A stretch of 20,602 nt of DNA from Legionellales bacterium UBA4759 (GCA_002403515.1 DHHZ01000097.1:1-20602), one strand, 5' to 3'; counted from the stretch's first letter, positions 1 through 8,168 are shown. Notes: a model not told the origin generated them from the letters alone. Numbers and translations are program-made.

Positions 1-26
1 TGCTCTACCGACTGAGCTAACGACCC
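1..26 (-). tRNA. tRNA-Lys (probable), 5' part only, cut by the window edge
   Basis: Read on the minus strand, the first 26 bases give an acceptor strand GGGTCGT, then TAGCTCAG (D-stem and loop start) and GGTAGAGCA. This is the standard start of a bacterial tRNA. The acceptor strand GGGTCG matches the common gammaproteobacterial tRNA-Lys(UUU). The anticodon lies outside the window, so the identity is inferred from the acceptor and D-arm only. Confidence 0.75.
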
Positions 27-39
27 TAAAGAGACTGTG

Positions 40-67
40 ATCATACTGAAACAAAAATAAATTTCAA
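40..67 (-). promoter_or_regulatory. Sigma70-type promoter of the tRNA
   Basis: On the minus strand there is a TTGAAA -35 (62-67), a 16-base spacer and a TATGAT -10 (40-45). It would start transcription about 7 bases before the tRNA 5' end. The -35 lies only about 20 bases beyond the stop codon of the upstream GHMP kinase gene, so the tRNA may also receive readthrough from the mevalonate operon; I see no convincing terminator between them. Confidence 0.6.
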
Positions 68-86
68 GTCTTTTTAGCTAAAAAAT

Positions 87-923
87 TCATTTTTTTGCGT
101 TTTCAAAAAACATATCTGCCTCAGTTGCTAAAACATCATACGATTGACGATACAATTTTTCCAATAATTGCTCTTTGTACTCTTTTTCAACCACTAAAAA
201 CAACACATCCGCCCCAAAAGCACCACACCCCTTGGCGGCAAGAATAGACTTCTCTTGGCATGCTGAGAGTAAATGTTTGGTATGTTCAGCAACAAGGCCT
301 GCATCCGATAAGCAACTGGAAAAACCTTGAAGGCCTTTCACAAACGCATCGGCATCTCGATACTCTAAACCATAAATTGTTTGCTCGGTGGTTTGTGCCA
401 TCATTTTCCAATTTGAAACCTCTAAACCTTGTTGCAGATGCTCATGGGTTTTTAATTTTTTGCCCGTGTGAATGAGAATAAAGGCGAGCTCTGAAAAAGA
501 CCAAGATAAAGATGCCAACTTTAAAGGATTAGACTCAACAATTGCGCATTCTTGAGTGGTTTGCGCTAAAACATCATAACCACTGGGTTTATTCTTGGCT
601 TTTTTTTCTGAAAAATCCAAGTAGGTTTGATGTACATGCTCTAGATTATCAAAACCCCCAAAAATACGGTGGTATGCGATAAGAAACTCAGCACTCGAAG
701 CGCCTAAACCACCTTTACCAGCATAAGGGTCATTTAAACCCCAATTGCATATGGACTTGGTTTTTTCCTTCCAAAATCGCGCTGCCATACAATCAGGATG
801 AAGTGTTTTAGACGCATCGATTGAAAAACTTGGTTTTGTCAACACTAGTGCTGCAGGGCCACCTTTTAAAGCCAAGTATTCCCCCACCATAAACGTTTTT
901 GACGGGACTAAAATATCACTCAT
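87..923 (-). CDS. GHMP-family kinase, probable phosphomevalonate kinase
   Basis: Cytosolic small-molecule kinase that probably phosphorylates mevalonate 5-phosphate to the diphosphate. GHMP signatures are visible: motif 1 around residues 7-17 (PSKTFMVGEYL), the ATP-binding glycine-rich motif 2 at 69-78 (GKGGLGASSA), and motif 3 at 231-239 (KGCGAFGAD). PSGYD at 113-117 places a candidate catalytic Asp at 117, as in phosphomevalonate kinases (SGxD). The start overlaps the HMG-CoA reductase stop by 4 bases (ATGA), which implies translational coupling and a role in the same pathway. A mevalonate kinase and a diphosphomevalonate decarboxylase occur elsewhere in the window, so phosphomevalonate kinase is the missing step this gene would fill. 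At 278 residues it is clearly shorter than the roughly 350-residue bacterial enzymes, so the substrate is inferred. It could be a divergent mevalonate kinase paralogue. Confidence 0.8.
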   Translation of the reverse strand: MSDILVPSKTFMVGEYLALKGGPAALVLTKPSFSIDASKTLHPDCMAARFWKEKTKSICNWGLNDPYAGKGGLGASSAEFLIAYHRIFGGFDNLEHVHQTYLDFSEKKAKNKPSGYDVLAQTTQECAIVESNPLKLASLSWSFSELAFILIHTGKKLKTHEHLQQGLEVSNWKMMAQTTEQTIYGLEYRDADAFVKGLQGFSSCLSDAGLVAEHTKHLLSACQEKSILAAKGCGAFGADVLFLVVEKEYKEQLLEKLYRQSYDVLATEADMFFENAKK

Positions 924-2206
924 GATTTTTGATTTTCTAAATGTTGGGTTAATAAATCTTTGGCAATCCGAATCGAAATGGGTAATTTGGCTTCAATACG
1001 CTCGAACAAAGCCTGTCGTAACCAAAGCCTTTCGGTTTCATGACCATTGACGGCAAGTAAGATATTGTCAATGTGTAAACGCATATGGCCTTGAATAATC
1101 CCAACTGATGCTAGAGCACGAATAGCTCCTAAGTTTTGTACCAAACCAACAGCTGCAACCACCCGAGCCAAATGATTCGCAGAGCTAATATTCATCATGC
1201 GTAGTGCCATTTTTGCCGTTGGGTGAAGGGCTGTGACTCCACCAACTGTGCCAACAACGATAGGTGCTGTCAGTTCACCAATGAGTTGCTTTTCATGATA
1301 ACGCCAATGACTCAAAGCACTGTATTGGCCACTGGAGGCCGCATAAGCATGCATTCCAGCTTCAACTGCGCGCCAATCATTTCCTGTTGCAATTAAGACG
1401 CCATCAATACCATTCATAATGCCTTTGTTATGAGTCGCTGCCCGGTAAGGATCTGTTTCAGCAAAAATAGAGGCTTCCATAATGGCATGACCTTCTTCCT
1501 CAGATATTCCATCAAGAACAACACGAGCCGTCGTTAATTTTTGATCATTTAAGTTTGACAAAATACACAAATGTACCTTTTCTTGGGTGACGGATTCAAC
1601 TGGGGCTTTTAAATATTCTAAAACTTGATTAATTAAATTAGCACCCATGGCATCACAAGGGTCCATTAAAATATGGATAACCAACATACTTTCGCCATCG
1701 GTTCTTTCTAAAGTCCGGAATTCCATGGATTGAACACCGCCACCTCGTTCAACCATACCAGGTACAACCCGTTGATTAACTTCGTCAATCCAATGATGCT
1801 GATGGGCTCGCAACTGTGACAAACAATGATTCATATCTTTGACTTTAGGAATTTGAATTTGTCCAATAATACAATTGCCTTTTTGACTGGTGGTGATTTT
1901 ACCGTGTTGATTAATCCATTTTGCTGTTTTAGACAGTGCCGCAATGACAGAGGTCTCTTCAATGGCCAAAGGAATCGCATAATCTCTATCATCAATACGA
2001 AAATGAGCAGCAACACCTAAGGGCAATTGAAAATACCCCAAGGCATTCTCGATACAATGCTCAGCCAAATCTGCAGATGCTAAGCCACCTGTTTGCAAGT
2101 AATCGATATCTTGAGCCGTTAAGATACCGGCATCTGATAATTTTTCAAAACGTTCTTGACGGGATAATTTAGAAAATCCCTGCCAACTGATGGGATTTTT
2201 TTTCAT
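920..2206 (-). CDS. mvaA: Hydroxymethylglutaryl-CoA reductase, class II
   Basis: Reduces HMG-CoA to mevalonate, the committed step of the mevalonate route to isoprenoids; soluble enzyme. At 428 residues it matches the Pseudomonas mevalonii/Staphylococcus class II enzymes and lacks the membrane domain of class I. Visible motifs: ENALG at 53-57, the catalytic Glu in IEETS (82-86), the DAMGAN loop (185-190), catalytic Lys 261 in THNKG, catalytic Asp 277 in TGNDWRAVEAG, GTVGG (319-323) and the C-terminal catalytic His 389 in NGHE. The start has an AGGA ribosome binding site about 7 bases upstream. It begins inside the 3' end of the IPP isomerase gene (38-base overlap in another frame) and ends in a 4-base overlap with the GHMP kinase gene. 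Middle gene of a three-gene isoprenoid operon. Whether it uses NADH or NADPH cannot be read here. Confidence 0.95.
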   Translation of the reverse strand: MKKNPISWQGFSKLSRQERFEKLSDAGILTAQDIDYLQTGGLASADLAEHCIENALGYFQLPLGVAAHFRIDDRDYAIPLAIEETSVIAALSKTAKWINQHGKITTSQKGNCIIGQIQIPKVKDMNHCLSQLRAHQHHWIDEVNQRVVPGMVERGGGVQSMEFRTLERTDGESMLVIHILMDPCDAMGANLINQVLEYLKAPVESVTQEKVHLCILSNLNDQKLTTARVVLDGISEEEGHAIMEASIFAETDPYRAATHNKGIMNGIDGVLIATGNDWRAVEAGMHAYAASSGQYSALSHWRYHEKQLIGELTAPIVVGTVGGVTALHPTAKMALRMMNISSANHLARVVAAVGLVQNLGAIRALASVGIIQGHMRLHIDNILLAVNGHETERLWLRQALFERIEAKLPISIRIAKDLLTQHLENQKS

Positions 2207-3254
2207 AGTTCTGTCCTTTTTTTAACATCATCAAGGATTGTTGACGTAATGATTGAATATTTACACTTCCAGTACAAAACATCGCAACACTTAATTCATA
2301 CTCAAAAATATTCATGACTTCTGTCACTTTCTCTGAACTTTCAAGAGCTGCAGCCAATATTGGTTTTGCCACACCAACTTGAGTGGCACCTAATGCCAAT
2401 GCTTTTGCCGCATCGAGTCCATGACGAATTCCACCAGAGGCCCAAATTTCAGTTTGTAACAACATGCCACGTGCTTCTTGAATCACTGATGCAGTAGCCA
2501 TGCCCCAATTGGCAAAAGTTTGTGCAGCACGGGAGCGAATCGGATCGTTTATGGCTCTCGACCCTTCAATACGTCCCCAATGGGTGCCCCCTAAACCACT
2601 GACATCAATGGCATGCACACCCATATCATTGAGCCTTTGTAATGTTTTTGCAGAAAAACCGCAACCAGTTTCTTTGACCACCACAGGAATATCCAACCCA
2701 CAAATTAAGGATTCAAGAGCCTGCCACGCGCCTTTAAAATTGGTGGTACCTTCTGGTTGAATGACTTCTTGTAAAGGATTGCAATGAACAATGAATGCTT
2801 GAGCATTGAGGTTGCCCACCAATTCTTTTAATTTCGTAAGCGGCGTTTCAATCAATTGCGCCATGCCAAGATTAGCCATGACAAATACGTCTGGGAATTG
2901 TGTGCGCAATGCTTGCCATTCTTGACGCGCATGGGGATCAGTTAACTCTCGGCGTTGCGAACCAACACCCATGGCCCAGCCATTTTGCTGACAGGCCGCC
3001 AATAGATTTTTATTAATCTTTGGTGCGTGCTCGTGCCCGGCTGTCATCGAACTGACAAAAAATGGTTTACGTCGCAGTTGCCCTAAAGAATAGCTGGTTA
3101 AATCGATTTCAGAAAAATTAATATCAGGAATCGCTTCATGAACTAATTGGTAGTCATCAAAAAGATTATACGCGTCTGTTTGATGGATAGGATCGAGGGC
3201 GAGTTGAATATGATCTTTTTTACGTTGTTCAAAGTGACTAAAGTCTTCATCCAT
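2169..3254 (-). CDS. fni: Isopentenyl-diphosphate delta-isomerase, type 2 (FMN-dependent)
   Basis: Interconverts IPP and DMAPP using reduced FMN in a TIM-barrel fold, unrelated to the type 1 (Idi) enzyme. Motifs in order: N-terminal RKKDHIQLAL (11-20), the FMN-binding SSMTAG (68-73), GSQR (98-101), HCNPLQE followed by QPEG (157-169) carrying the conserved glutamines, VVKETGCGFS (192-201), DVSGLGGTHW (217-226) and the phosphate-binding ASGGIRHG (272-279). Length 361 fits the family. First gene of the fni-mvaA-GHMP kinase operon; its last 12 codons overlap the start of mvaA. I see no strong Shine-Dalgarno before the ATG, but the N-terminal motif sits at the expected distance, so this start is likely right. 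Confidence 0.95.
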   Translation of the reverse strand: MDEDFSHFEQRKKDHIQLALDPIHQTDAYNLFDDYQLVHEAIPDINFSEIDLTSYSLGQLRRKPFFVSSMTAGHEHAPKINKNLLAACQQNGWAMGVGSQRRELTDPHARQEWQALRTQFPDVFVMANLGMAQLIETPLTKLKELVGNLNAQAFIVHCNPLQEVIQPEGTTNFKGAWQALESLICGLDIPVVVKETGCGFSAKTLQRLNDMGVHAIDVSGLGGTHWGRIEGSRAINDPIRSRAAQTFANWGMATASVIQEARGMLLQTEIWASGGIRHGLDAAKALALGATQVGVAKPILAAALESSEKVTEVMNIFEYELSVAMFCTGSVNIQSLRQQSLMMLKKGQNYEKKSHQLAGIF

Positions 3255-3284
3255 TATGAGTGGTCAATTAAAAAATAAAACCAT

Positions 3285-3293
3285 ATTTTACCA
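3285..3293 (-). promoter_or_regulatory. Extended -10 promoter of the isoprenoid operon
   Basis: Minus-strand TGGTAAAAT: a TAAAAT -10 (3285-3290) preceded by a TGn extension. The predicted start is about 25 bases before the fni ATG. No good -35 is visible, which is common for extended -10 promoters. In this AT-rich spacer the match could be chance. Confidence 0.4.
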
Positions 3294-3389
3294 CAATTCA
3301 AAAAAAAATACATGAACAAAAAACAAATAGGTTATAAAAAAAACAGTTTCAAATATCCGGCGCCAGGAAGTACTTTTTTTTCAACAAGA

Positions 3390-3418
3390 CATCCTCTATC
3401 ATAACAACAAAGAGGATG
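3390..3418 (+). promoter_or_regulatory. Leader hairpin containing the SD-like sequence of the MCE operon
   Basis: CATCCTCT (3390-3397) and AGAGGATG (3411-3418) form a perfect 8-bp stem with a 13-base loop. The right arm holds the only Shine-Dalgarno-like sequence (AGAGG) before the permease ATG at 3433, 17 bases from it, so the hairpin would hide it. See the finding on the mini-ORF that starts in this arm. Confidence 0.45.
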
Positions 3419-3432
3419 ATAACATTTCCCTT

Positions 3433-4551
3433 ATGACAATATCGATTCCACCCACCATCACATTTAATCCTGATAAAAATGTCTTTGAGCTCAATGGCTC
3501 CTGGACGATTCAAACTATTTCGGCGATTGTGTGGCCTGACATTAAAAAATACCCGTTTAAAATCGTTTTAGACGGTTCCCAAATTCAAAAAATGGACAGC
3601 GCTGGTGCTTATGCAATTATTGAATTTAGAAAGCAATTACACCAACAACACCTCGAAAGCGAGCTGATTGGTCTTTGTGATGAAAAAAGTCAACTTTATA
3701 CTCTGATTGCTAAAAAGCTTCCCGAAGAGGCTAAAAATGAAAAACCAGAAGAGAAAAAGCCTCTCTTTGAAAGAGTTGGCCGAGAAGCATACCAAAAATA
3801 CTTACAATTTATTGGTCTTTTAACTTTGGTGGGCGATTTGTTGCTCACCATAAAAAATAACTTCGGCAAATGGCCAAAGTTTCATCTAGACTATATTTTT
3901 TCAAATATTGCTCAAACAGGTATTTTTGCCCTACCGATTTTGGCGCTACTTTCTTTTTTAATTGGTGTGGTACTTGCCTATCAGATGGGACTTCAATTAG
4001 AAACCTATGGCGCCAATATTTTTATTGCTTATCTTTGTGGAATGGCCATATTTAGGGAATTTGGTCCATTGATTACCGCTATTATTGTTGCGGGTCGAAC
4101 CAGCTCTGCATTCACTGCTCAATTAGGCAGTATGAAATTAAACGAAGAAATCGATGCACTAGAAACCATGGGTTTATCGCCCACAGAGTTTTTAGTCGCT
4201 CCAAAAGTCATTGGTTTAACTTTGGTTTTCCCCTTATTAATATTTTGGTCAAACTTATTTGGCATTTTAGGTGCTATGTTCATGTCTAAAATCATGCTCC
4301 ACATTGGTTATCATGATTTTTTGATTCGGCTGCAAGAAAGTGTTGGCTTAAAGCAAATGATGCTTGGCTTATACAAATCGCCAGCATTCTCAGTTTTAAT
4401 TGCCTTGGTGGGCTGTTTTCAAGGCTTTCAAGTGGGCAATAGTGCTGATAGTGTTGGTCATCAAACAACCAAAAGCGTGGTACAGGCTTTATTTTTAATC
4501 ATCATTACCGATGCGATATATTCCATCATTTACAGCGCACTGGATCTTTAA
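3433..4551 (+). CDS. mlaE: MlaE-family ABC permease with N-terminal STAS domain
   Basis: Inner-membrane permease of an MCE/Mla-type phospholipid transporter. Residues 8-95 form a STAS domain (MlaB-like) with the typical MDSAG turn at 54-58. A charged linker (98-112, rich in E and K) leads to an MlaE domain (115-372) of about five to six membrane segments. The family signature REFGPLITAIIVAGR followed by MKLNEEIDALETMGLSP is at 208-250, and GFQVGNSADSVG at 331-342. In E. coli the STAS protein MlaB is a separate subunit; here it is fused, as in the second MCE locus of many Proteobacteria. First gene of a four-gene operon, only 2 bases from mlaF. The start is uncertain: AGAGG is 16 bases upstream of this ATG, and an in-frame ATT at 3424 would be better spaced from it. 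Confidence 0.9.
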   Translation: MTISIPPTITFNPDKNVFELNGSWTIQTISAIVWPDIKKYPFKIVLDGSQIQKMDSAGAYAIIEFRKQLHQQHLESELIGLCDEKSQLYTLIAKKLPEEAKNEKPEEKKPLFERVGREAYQKYLQFIGLLTLVGDLLLTIKNNFGKWPKFHLDYIFSNIAQTGIFALPILALLSFLIGVVLAYQMGLQLETYGANIFIAYLCGMAIFREFGPLITAIIVAGRTSSAFTAQLGSMKLNEEIDALETMGLSPTEFLVAPKVIGLTLVFPLLIFWSNLFGILGAMFMSKIMLHIGYHDFLIRLQESVGLKQMMLGLYKSPAFSVLIALVGCFQGFQVGNSADSVGHQTTKSVVQALFLIIITDAIYSIIYSALDL

Positions 4552-4553
4552 TC

Positions 4554-5291
4554 ATGTCTGAAAATATCATTGAAATCAAAGAACTAGACAATCGCTTCGG
4601 AAAGCAATGGGTGCATCGAAAATTACAGCTGGACATCAAGAAAGGTGAAATTTTAGCCATTATTGGTGGAAGTGGTAGCGGCAAAACTACACTGATTCGC
4701 AGCGTATTGATGCTACAAGAACCAACAGCCGGCATCATTAAAGTCTTTGGGCAAAATATAAAAAACATCAGCCATGCGAATGCACAAAAAATTCGAGCAC
4801 GCTGGGGCATGCTTTTCCAGCATAGTGCGCTATTTTCTGCACTGACTGTTCTTGAGAATATCATGTTTCCGATGCAAGAGCTGACTCATTTGAATGAAAA
4901 ACAAATGCAAGATCTCGCTCGCTTAAAAATTGCATTGGTAGGTCTTCCCCCACATGCCGCAGATATGTATCCCGCAGAGCTTAGTGGTGGGATGCAAAGA
5001 CGTGCCGCGGCAGCGCGTGCGCTCGCCATGGACCCAGAGCTCCTATTTTTAGATGAGCCAACCACAGGACTTGACCCTATCAGTGCGCGGCAATTCGATG
5101 AGTTAATTGTTTTATTGAAAAAAAGTCTAAATTTAACTATTGTCATCATTAGTCATGACATTGCATCACTTGAACGGTGTACCGACCGTGTTGCATTCAT
5201 TGGTGATGGCAGGGTATTAGCGATAGAACCTATCGAACAATTGAAAAAAAATAAAAACCCTTTGATTGCGGATTATTTTAGTAAAATCTAA
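4554..5291 (+). CDS. mlaF: ABC transporter ATP-binding protein, MlaF family
   Basis: Cytoplasmic ATPase that powers the MCE lipid transporter together with the preceding permease. Walker A GGSGSGKTT at 38-46, Q-loop Gln 89 in LFQHSALF, ABC signature LSGGMQRR at 143-150, Walker B LLFLDEPTTG at 163-172 and H-loop His 201 in ISHD. The RR after the signature and the QHSALFSALTVLENI segment are typical of the MlaF group rather than other importers. 245 residues is short next to E. coli MlaF (about 270), which carries a C-terminal extension that contacts MlaB; the fused STAS domain here may make that extension unnecessary (inference). Confidence 0.93.
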   Translation: MSENIIEIKELDNRFGKQWVHRKLQLDIKKGEILAIIGGSGSGKTTLIRSVLMLQEPTAGIIKVFGQNIKNISHANAQKIRARWGMLFQHSALFSALTVLENIMFPMQELTHLNEKQMQDLARLKIALVGLPPHAADMYPAELSGGMQRRAAAARALAMDPELLFLDEPTTGLDPISARQFDELIVLLKKSLNLTIVIISHDIASLERCTDRVAFIGDGRVLAIEPIEQLKKNKNPLIADYFSKI

Positions 5292-5375
5292 AAGGTGAAG
5301 AACTTTCAAACTTTTGTTACAATGTCAAAAGCTTGATGAAATATTGAATCTATTTTCAACCTATAGGAGCGCTGA

Positions 5376-6236
5376 GTGGAAGCGAAAACCAACTATACAC
5401 TTGTTGGCTTTAGTGTCATTATACTTTTAGTCTCTCTATGCGCAGGCGCAATATGGCTTTCTTTTGGTTTTGATAAAACCAAATATCTCCATTATGTGGT
5501 TTACACCAAAGAGTCTGTCTCTGGTCTTAGTGAAGATGCTTTGGTGAAATTTAATGGTGTGAAAATTGGTTATGTTGATAATGTTTCTTTGAGTGTAGAC
5601 CAACCCGGTAAAGTACGAATCCTGCTCAATATTGCCCAAGGCACACCCATTACCAAAAGCACTTATGCCACCATGATGGCCCAGGGGATTACGGGTTCTT
5701 CCTATTTAAATCTCTCTGAAGATGGCAACAATCATGACTTATTAAAAAGTACTGCTACCAATCCCATCCCTGAGATTCCTTACCACGACTCCTTTTTTTA
5801 TCGCCTAGAAAAAAACTTTGATGTGATTTCAAAAGAAGTTGAAGGCATGTTCAGCCAAGAGAACTCAAAACACTTGACTGAAATTTTAGCTCATTTGGAA
5901 AATATCAGCGGTGTGATTGATGAAAACAATCAAAACATGAATGTCTTCCTCAAAGATTTGCCAAAAATCTCAACCCAACTTCGTGAAGCAATCAATGATG
6001 TCAGTGATATGAGTAATGATGTAGCACAAGCTGGACGTAACGTTACCACCACCATGAAATCTGCTCGATTTACGCTCGACAAATTCAATCAACAGGCCAT
6101 CCCGCCTGCTGTGGACTTTATCAATCGACTCAATCAAATTGCCGCAACACTTGAACAAATTTCACAAGATATTGAACAAAATCCGGCCATTGTACTTCGT
6201 GGTAAGAAACCACCGACTCCAGGCCCAGGAGAATAA
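5376..6236 (+). CDS. mlaD: MlaD-like MCE-domain protein
   Basis: Periplasmic lipid-binding component anchored in the inner membrane. One membrane segment lies at about 8-30, the MCE domain at about 38-115 (KESVSGLSEDALVKFNGVKIG; LNLSED), followed by a long helical, probably coiled-coil region (145-270) and a tail ending in LRGKKPPTPGPGE, characteristic of this MCE subfamily. 286 residues is longer than E. coli MlaD (about 180), with the extra length in the helical part; that suits a helical barrel or needle bridging the periplasm. It uses a GTG start with AGGAG 6 bases upstream (5365-5369), which decides the start. It follows mlaF after an 84-base gap and is 2 bases from the lipoprotein gene. 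Confidence 0.9.
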   Translation: MEAKTNYTLVGFSVIILLVSLCAGAIWLSFGFDKTKYLHYVVYTKESVSGLSEDALVKFNGVKIGYVDNVSLSVDQPGKVRILLNIAQGTPITKSTYATMMAQGITGSSYLNLSEDGNNHDLLKSTATNPIPEIPYHDSFFYRLEKNFDVISKEVEGMFSQENSKHLTEILAHLENISGVIDENNQNMNVFLKDLPKISTQLREAINDVSDMSNDVAQAGRNVTTTMKSARFTLDKFNQQAIPPAVDFINRLNQIAATLEQISQDIEQNPAIVLRGKKPPTPGPGE

Positions 6237-6238
6237 AT

Positions 6239-6826
6239 ATGCATAAAGTAATCACACTCATTTGTTTAATCAGTTTAACTGCCTGCTCATCGATTAAATT
6301 GCCGGTGACTGAGCAATATCAATTGACCCAATTTAGCCATAAAGTTTATAAAACCCCACATGCCTCTAAAAGCTTGTTTGTTTCTCCTCCTGAAGCATTG
6401 CGCGGTTACGATAGCACCAAAATGCATTACTCTACTCAGGCTTTTGAAGTAAAAAATTTCGCGCATCATGCATGGCTTGGCGCCCCAGCACAAATGATTC
6501 ATCCTTTGCTTACACAAAGCTTACAACAAAGCGGTTACTTTAAAGCGGTGACTTCAGGAATTTACAGTGATAAAACTGATTATCGACTGGATAGCCAGTT
6601 ACTGATGCTGCAGCAAAATTTTATTCAAAGACCCAGCACTTTATTTTTGGTCATGAAAATTGTTCTCAACGATGTAAAAAACAACACTGTTGTTGCATCG
6701 AAAATTTTACAATACAAAATTCCTTGCCCTTCTGATTCTCCATATGGTGGCGTATTAGCTGCCAATAAAGCTGTTAGACTCTTCACTGAAGATACGGTAA
6801 AATTTGTATCCCAAAACATTGATTAA
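6239..6826 (+). CDS. PqiC-like ABC transport auxiliary lipoprotein
   Basis: Predicted outer-membrane lipoprotein that completes the MCE system. A short signal peptide ends in a lipobox LTAC with the lipidated Cys at 16. The mature part (about 180 residues) resembles the ABC-type transport auxiliary lipoprotein family (PqiC/YmbA, DUF330), which is regularly encoded after STAS-MlaE, MlaF and MlaD genes. AGGAGA within the last codons of mlaD gives the ribosome binding site. No MlaC (soluble carrier) gene lies nearby, so lipid would move through a PqiB/LetB-like direct bridge rather than a shuttle (inference). The family call rests on lipobox, size and position more than on sharp motifs. Confidence 0.75.
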   Translation: MHKVITLICLISLTACSSIKLPVTEQYQLTQFSHKVYKTPHASKSLFVSPPEALRGYDSTKMHYSTQAFEVKNFAHHAWLGAPAQMIHPLLTQSLQQSGYFKAVTSGIYSDKTDYRLDSQLLMLQQNFIQRPSTLFLVMKIVLNDVKNNTVVASKILQYKIPCPSDSPYGGVLAANKAVRLFTEDTVKFVSQNID

Positions 6827-6841
6827 ATAGAAAAAACTAAA

Positions 6842-8095
6842 ATGAAAGGATTTCGTTGGCTAGTCATGGGCTTTATTTTCTTTGCCTATATTTTAAATTT
6901 CATGGATAGATCTGCACTATCCTATGTCATTGGACCATTGCAAAAAGAATTTGGGCTCAATAACCAAGACTTTGGTTTGCTGTATGCCGCATTTGGTTTC
7001 AGTTATCTTTTCATGACTATCATTGGCGGCTTATTGGTAGACCGCTTTGGCTCTCATCGAATGTTAAGTTTTTTTGCCGCCTTGTGGTCTATTGTCAGCG
7101 GCTCAATGGCCATCGCCACCGGTTTTTTTTCTGTATTAGTCATACGAATTGCTTTAGGTTTTGCAGAAGGTCCTGCTTTTCCAGCATTGACCAGAGTATC
7201 TGCTGACTGGCTACCCACGTCTGAAAGAGCTAGAGCTTTAGCAATTAGTTTGGCAGCAATTCCTTTGGCTTCAGTGATTGGTGCGCCCTTCATATCATCC
7301 TTGGTATTGTTATTTAATTGGAAAATCATGTTCATAACCCTTGGGGTAATGGGTTTGATTTGGTCAATCTTGTGGTACTTCATCTTTACCGATACCCCAG
7401 AGCAATCTCCCTATGTCACAACCCAAGAATTGCAATTGATTCAACAAGACCAAACACCTACATCCAAAGGGACCAGGCTCAAGGTTTTTTTACAATACCT
7501 TGCGCATCAGCAACAGCTCATAACAGCCTATTTGGCTTATTTTAGTTTGGGTTATTTGTTATCGTTTTCTGTTTCATGGTGGCCAGGCTTTCTTAATCAA
7601 ACCTTCCATCTTCACCTTAAACAAATTGGTTGGTTGTTATGTATTCCATGGTTGTGTGTAACCATTGGCATTTTGGCCGGTGGCGCAATTTCAGACAAAA
7701 TTTGGAAACGAACACTATGCATTGTGCAAGCTCGTTTTAATTTAATTATTTGCTGTAACATCGCATGCGCATTGGCCTTTATTCCGCTTATTCTCACTCA
7801 CAACCTTTTAATTGCTTTGATTAGTATTTCATTGGGAATGACCTTAGGGTTGATGCCGATTGCCCCCTTTTATGCCATCAACAGCGACTTGGCCAAAAAA
7901 TACGCCGGCACCAGTCAAGGTTTCATGTCCAGTTGTCTGGGTATTGCAAGTTTTATTGCGCCAGCTTTGACAGGCTACCTCAGTCAACGCTCCGGTAATT
8001 TTAATCAAGCAATACTGGTTATCATTGCCTTGATGTTATTATCTGCACTGGTGCTTCACTTCGAAAAAAACAAAAAATCGAGCCAAACCATTTAA
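6842..8095 (+). CDS. MFS transporter, probable anion:cation symporter (ACS) type
   Basis: Inner-membrane secondary carrier with about 12 hydrophobic segments over 417 residues. The first segment ends in NFMDRSALSYV (19-29), as in the hexuronate/glucarate/phthalate (ACS) group. The loop 2-3 signature is GGLLVDRFGSHR (62-73), and GFAEGPAFPALTR (106-118) with WLPTSERARAL (123-133) is the classic ACS stretch after segment 4. The substrate cannot be read: sugar acids and small organic anions are usual for the group, and Legionellales also use related MFS carriers for amino acids. It starts 15 bases after the lipoprotein gene and may be cotranscribed with the MCE operon, although no functional link is evident. 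No clear terminator follows before pal. Confidence 0.85.
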   Translation: MKGFRWLVMGFIFFAYILNFMDRSALSYVIGPLQKEFGLNNQDFGLLYAAFGFSYLFMTIIGGLLVDRFGSHRMLSFFAALWSIVSGSMAIATGFFSVLVIRIALGFAEGPAFPALTRVSADWLPTSERARALAISLAAIPLASVIGAPFISSLVLLFNWKIMFITLGVMGLIWSILWYFIFTDTPEQSPYVTTQELQLIQQDQTPTSKGTRLKVFLQYLAHQQQLITAYLAYFSLGYLLSFSVSWWPGFLNQTFHLHLKQIGWLLCIPWLCVTIGILAGGAISDKIWKRTLCIVQARFNLIICCNIACALAFIPLILTHNLLIALISISLGMTLGLMPIAPFYAINSDLAKKYAGTSQGFMSSCLGIASFIAPALTGYLSQRSGNFNQAILVIIALMLLSALVLHFEKNKKSSQTI

Positions 8096-8168
8096 AATGG
8101 ATGAAACATAAGGGTTTTTTTAAGATTTTTTTATCAAAAGCTTATTTTTTTTGGTAATCAAGTAGCAT

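Noticed and set aside
71..84. Palindrome TTTTTAGCTAAAAA after the GHMP kinase gene
   Set aside because: It has no loop space for a stable hairpin and weak AT pairing; not a credible terminator for the mevalonate operon.
8106..8160. T-rich stretch after the MFS gene as terminator
   Set aside because: Several T runs are present, but only a 5-bp stem (ATAAG/CTTAT) with a very long loop can be drawn; not enough for an intrinsic terminator.
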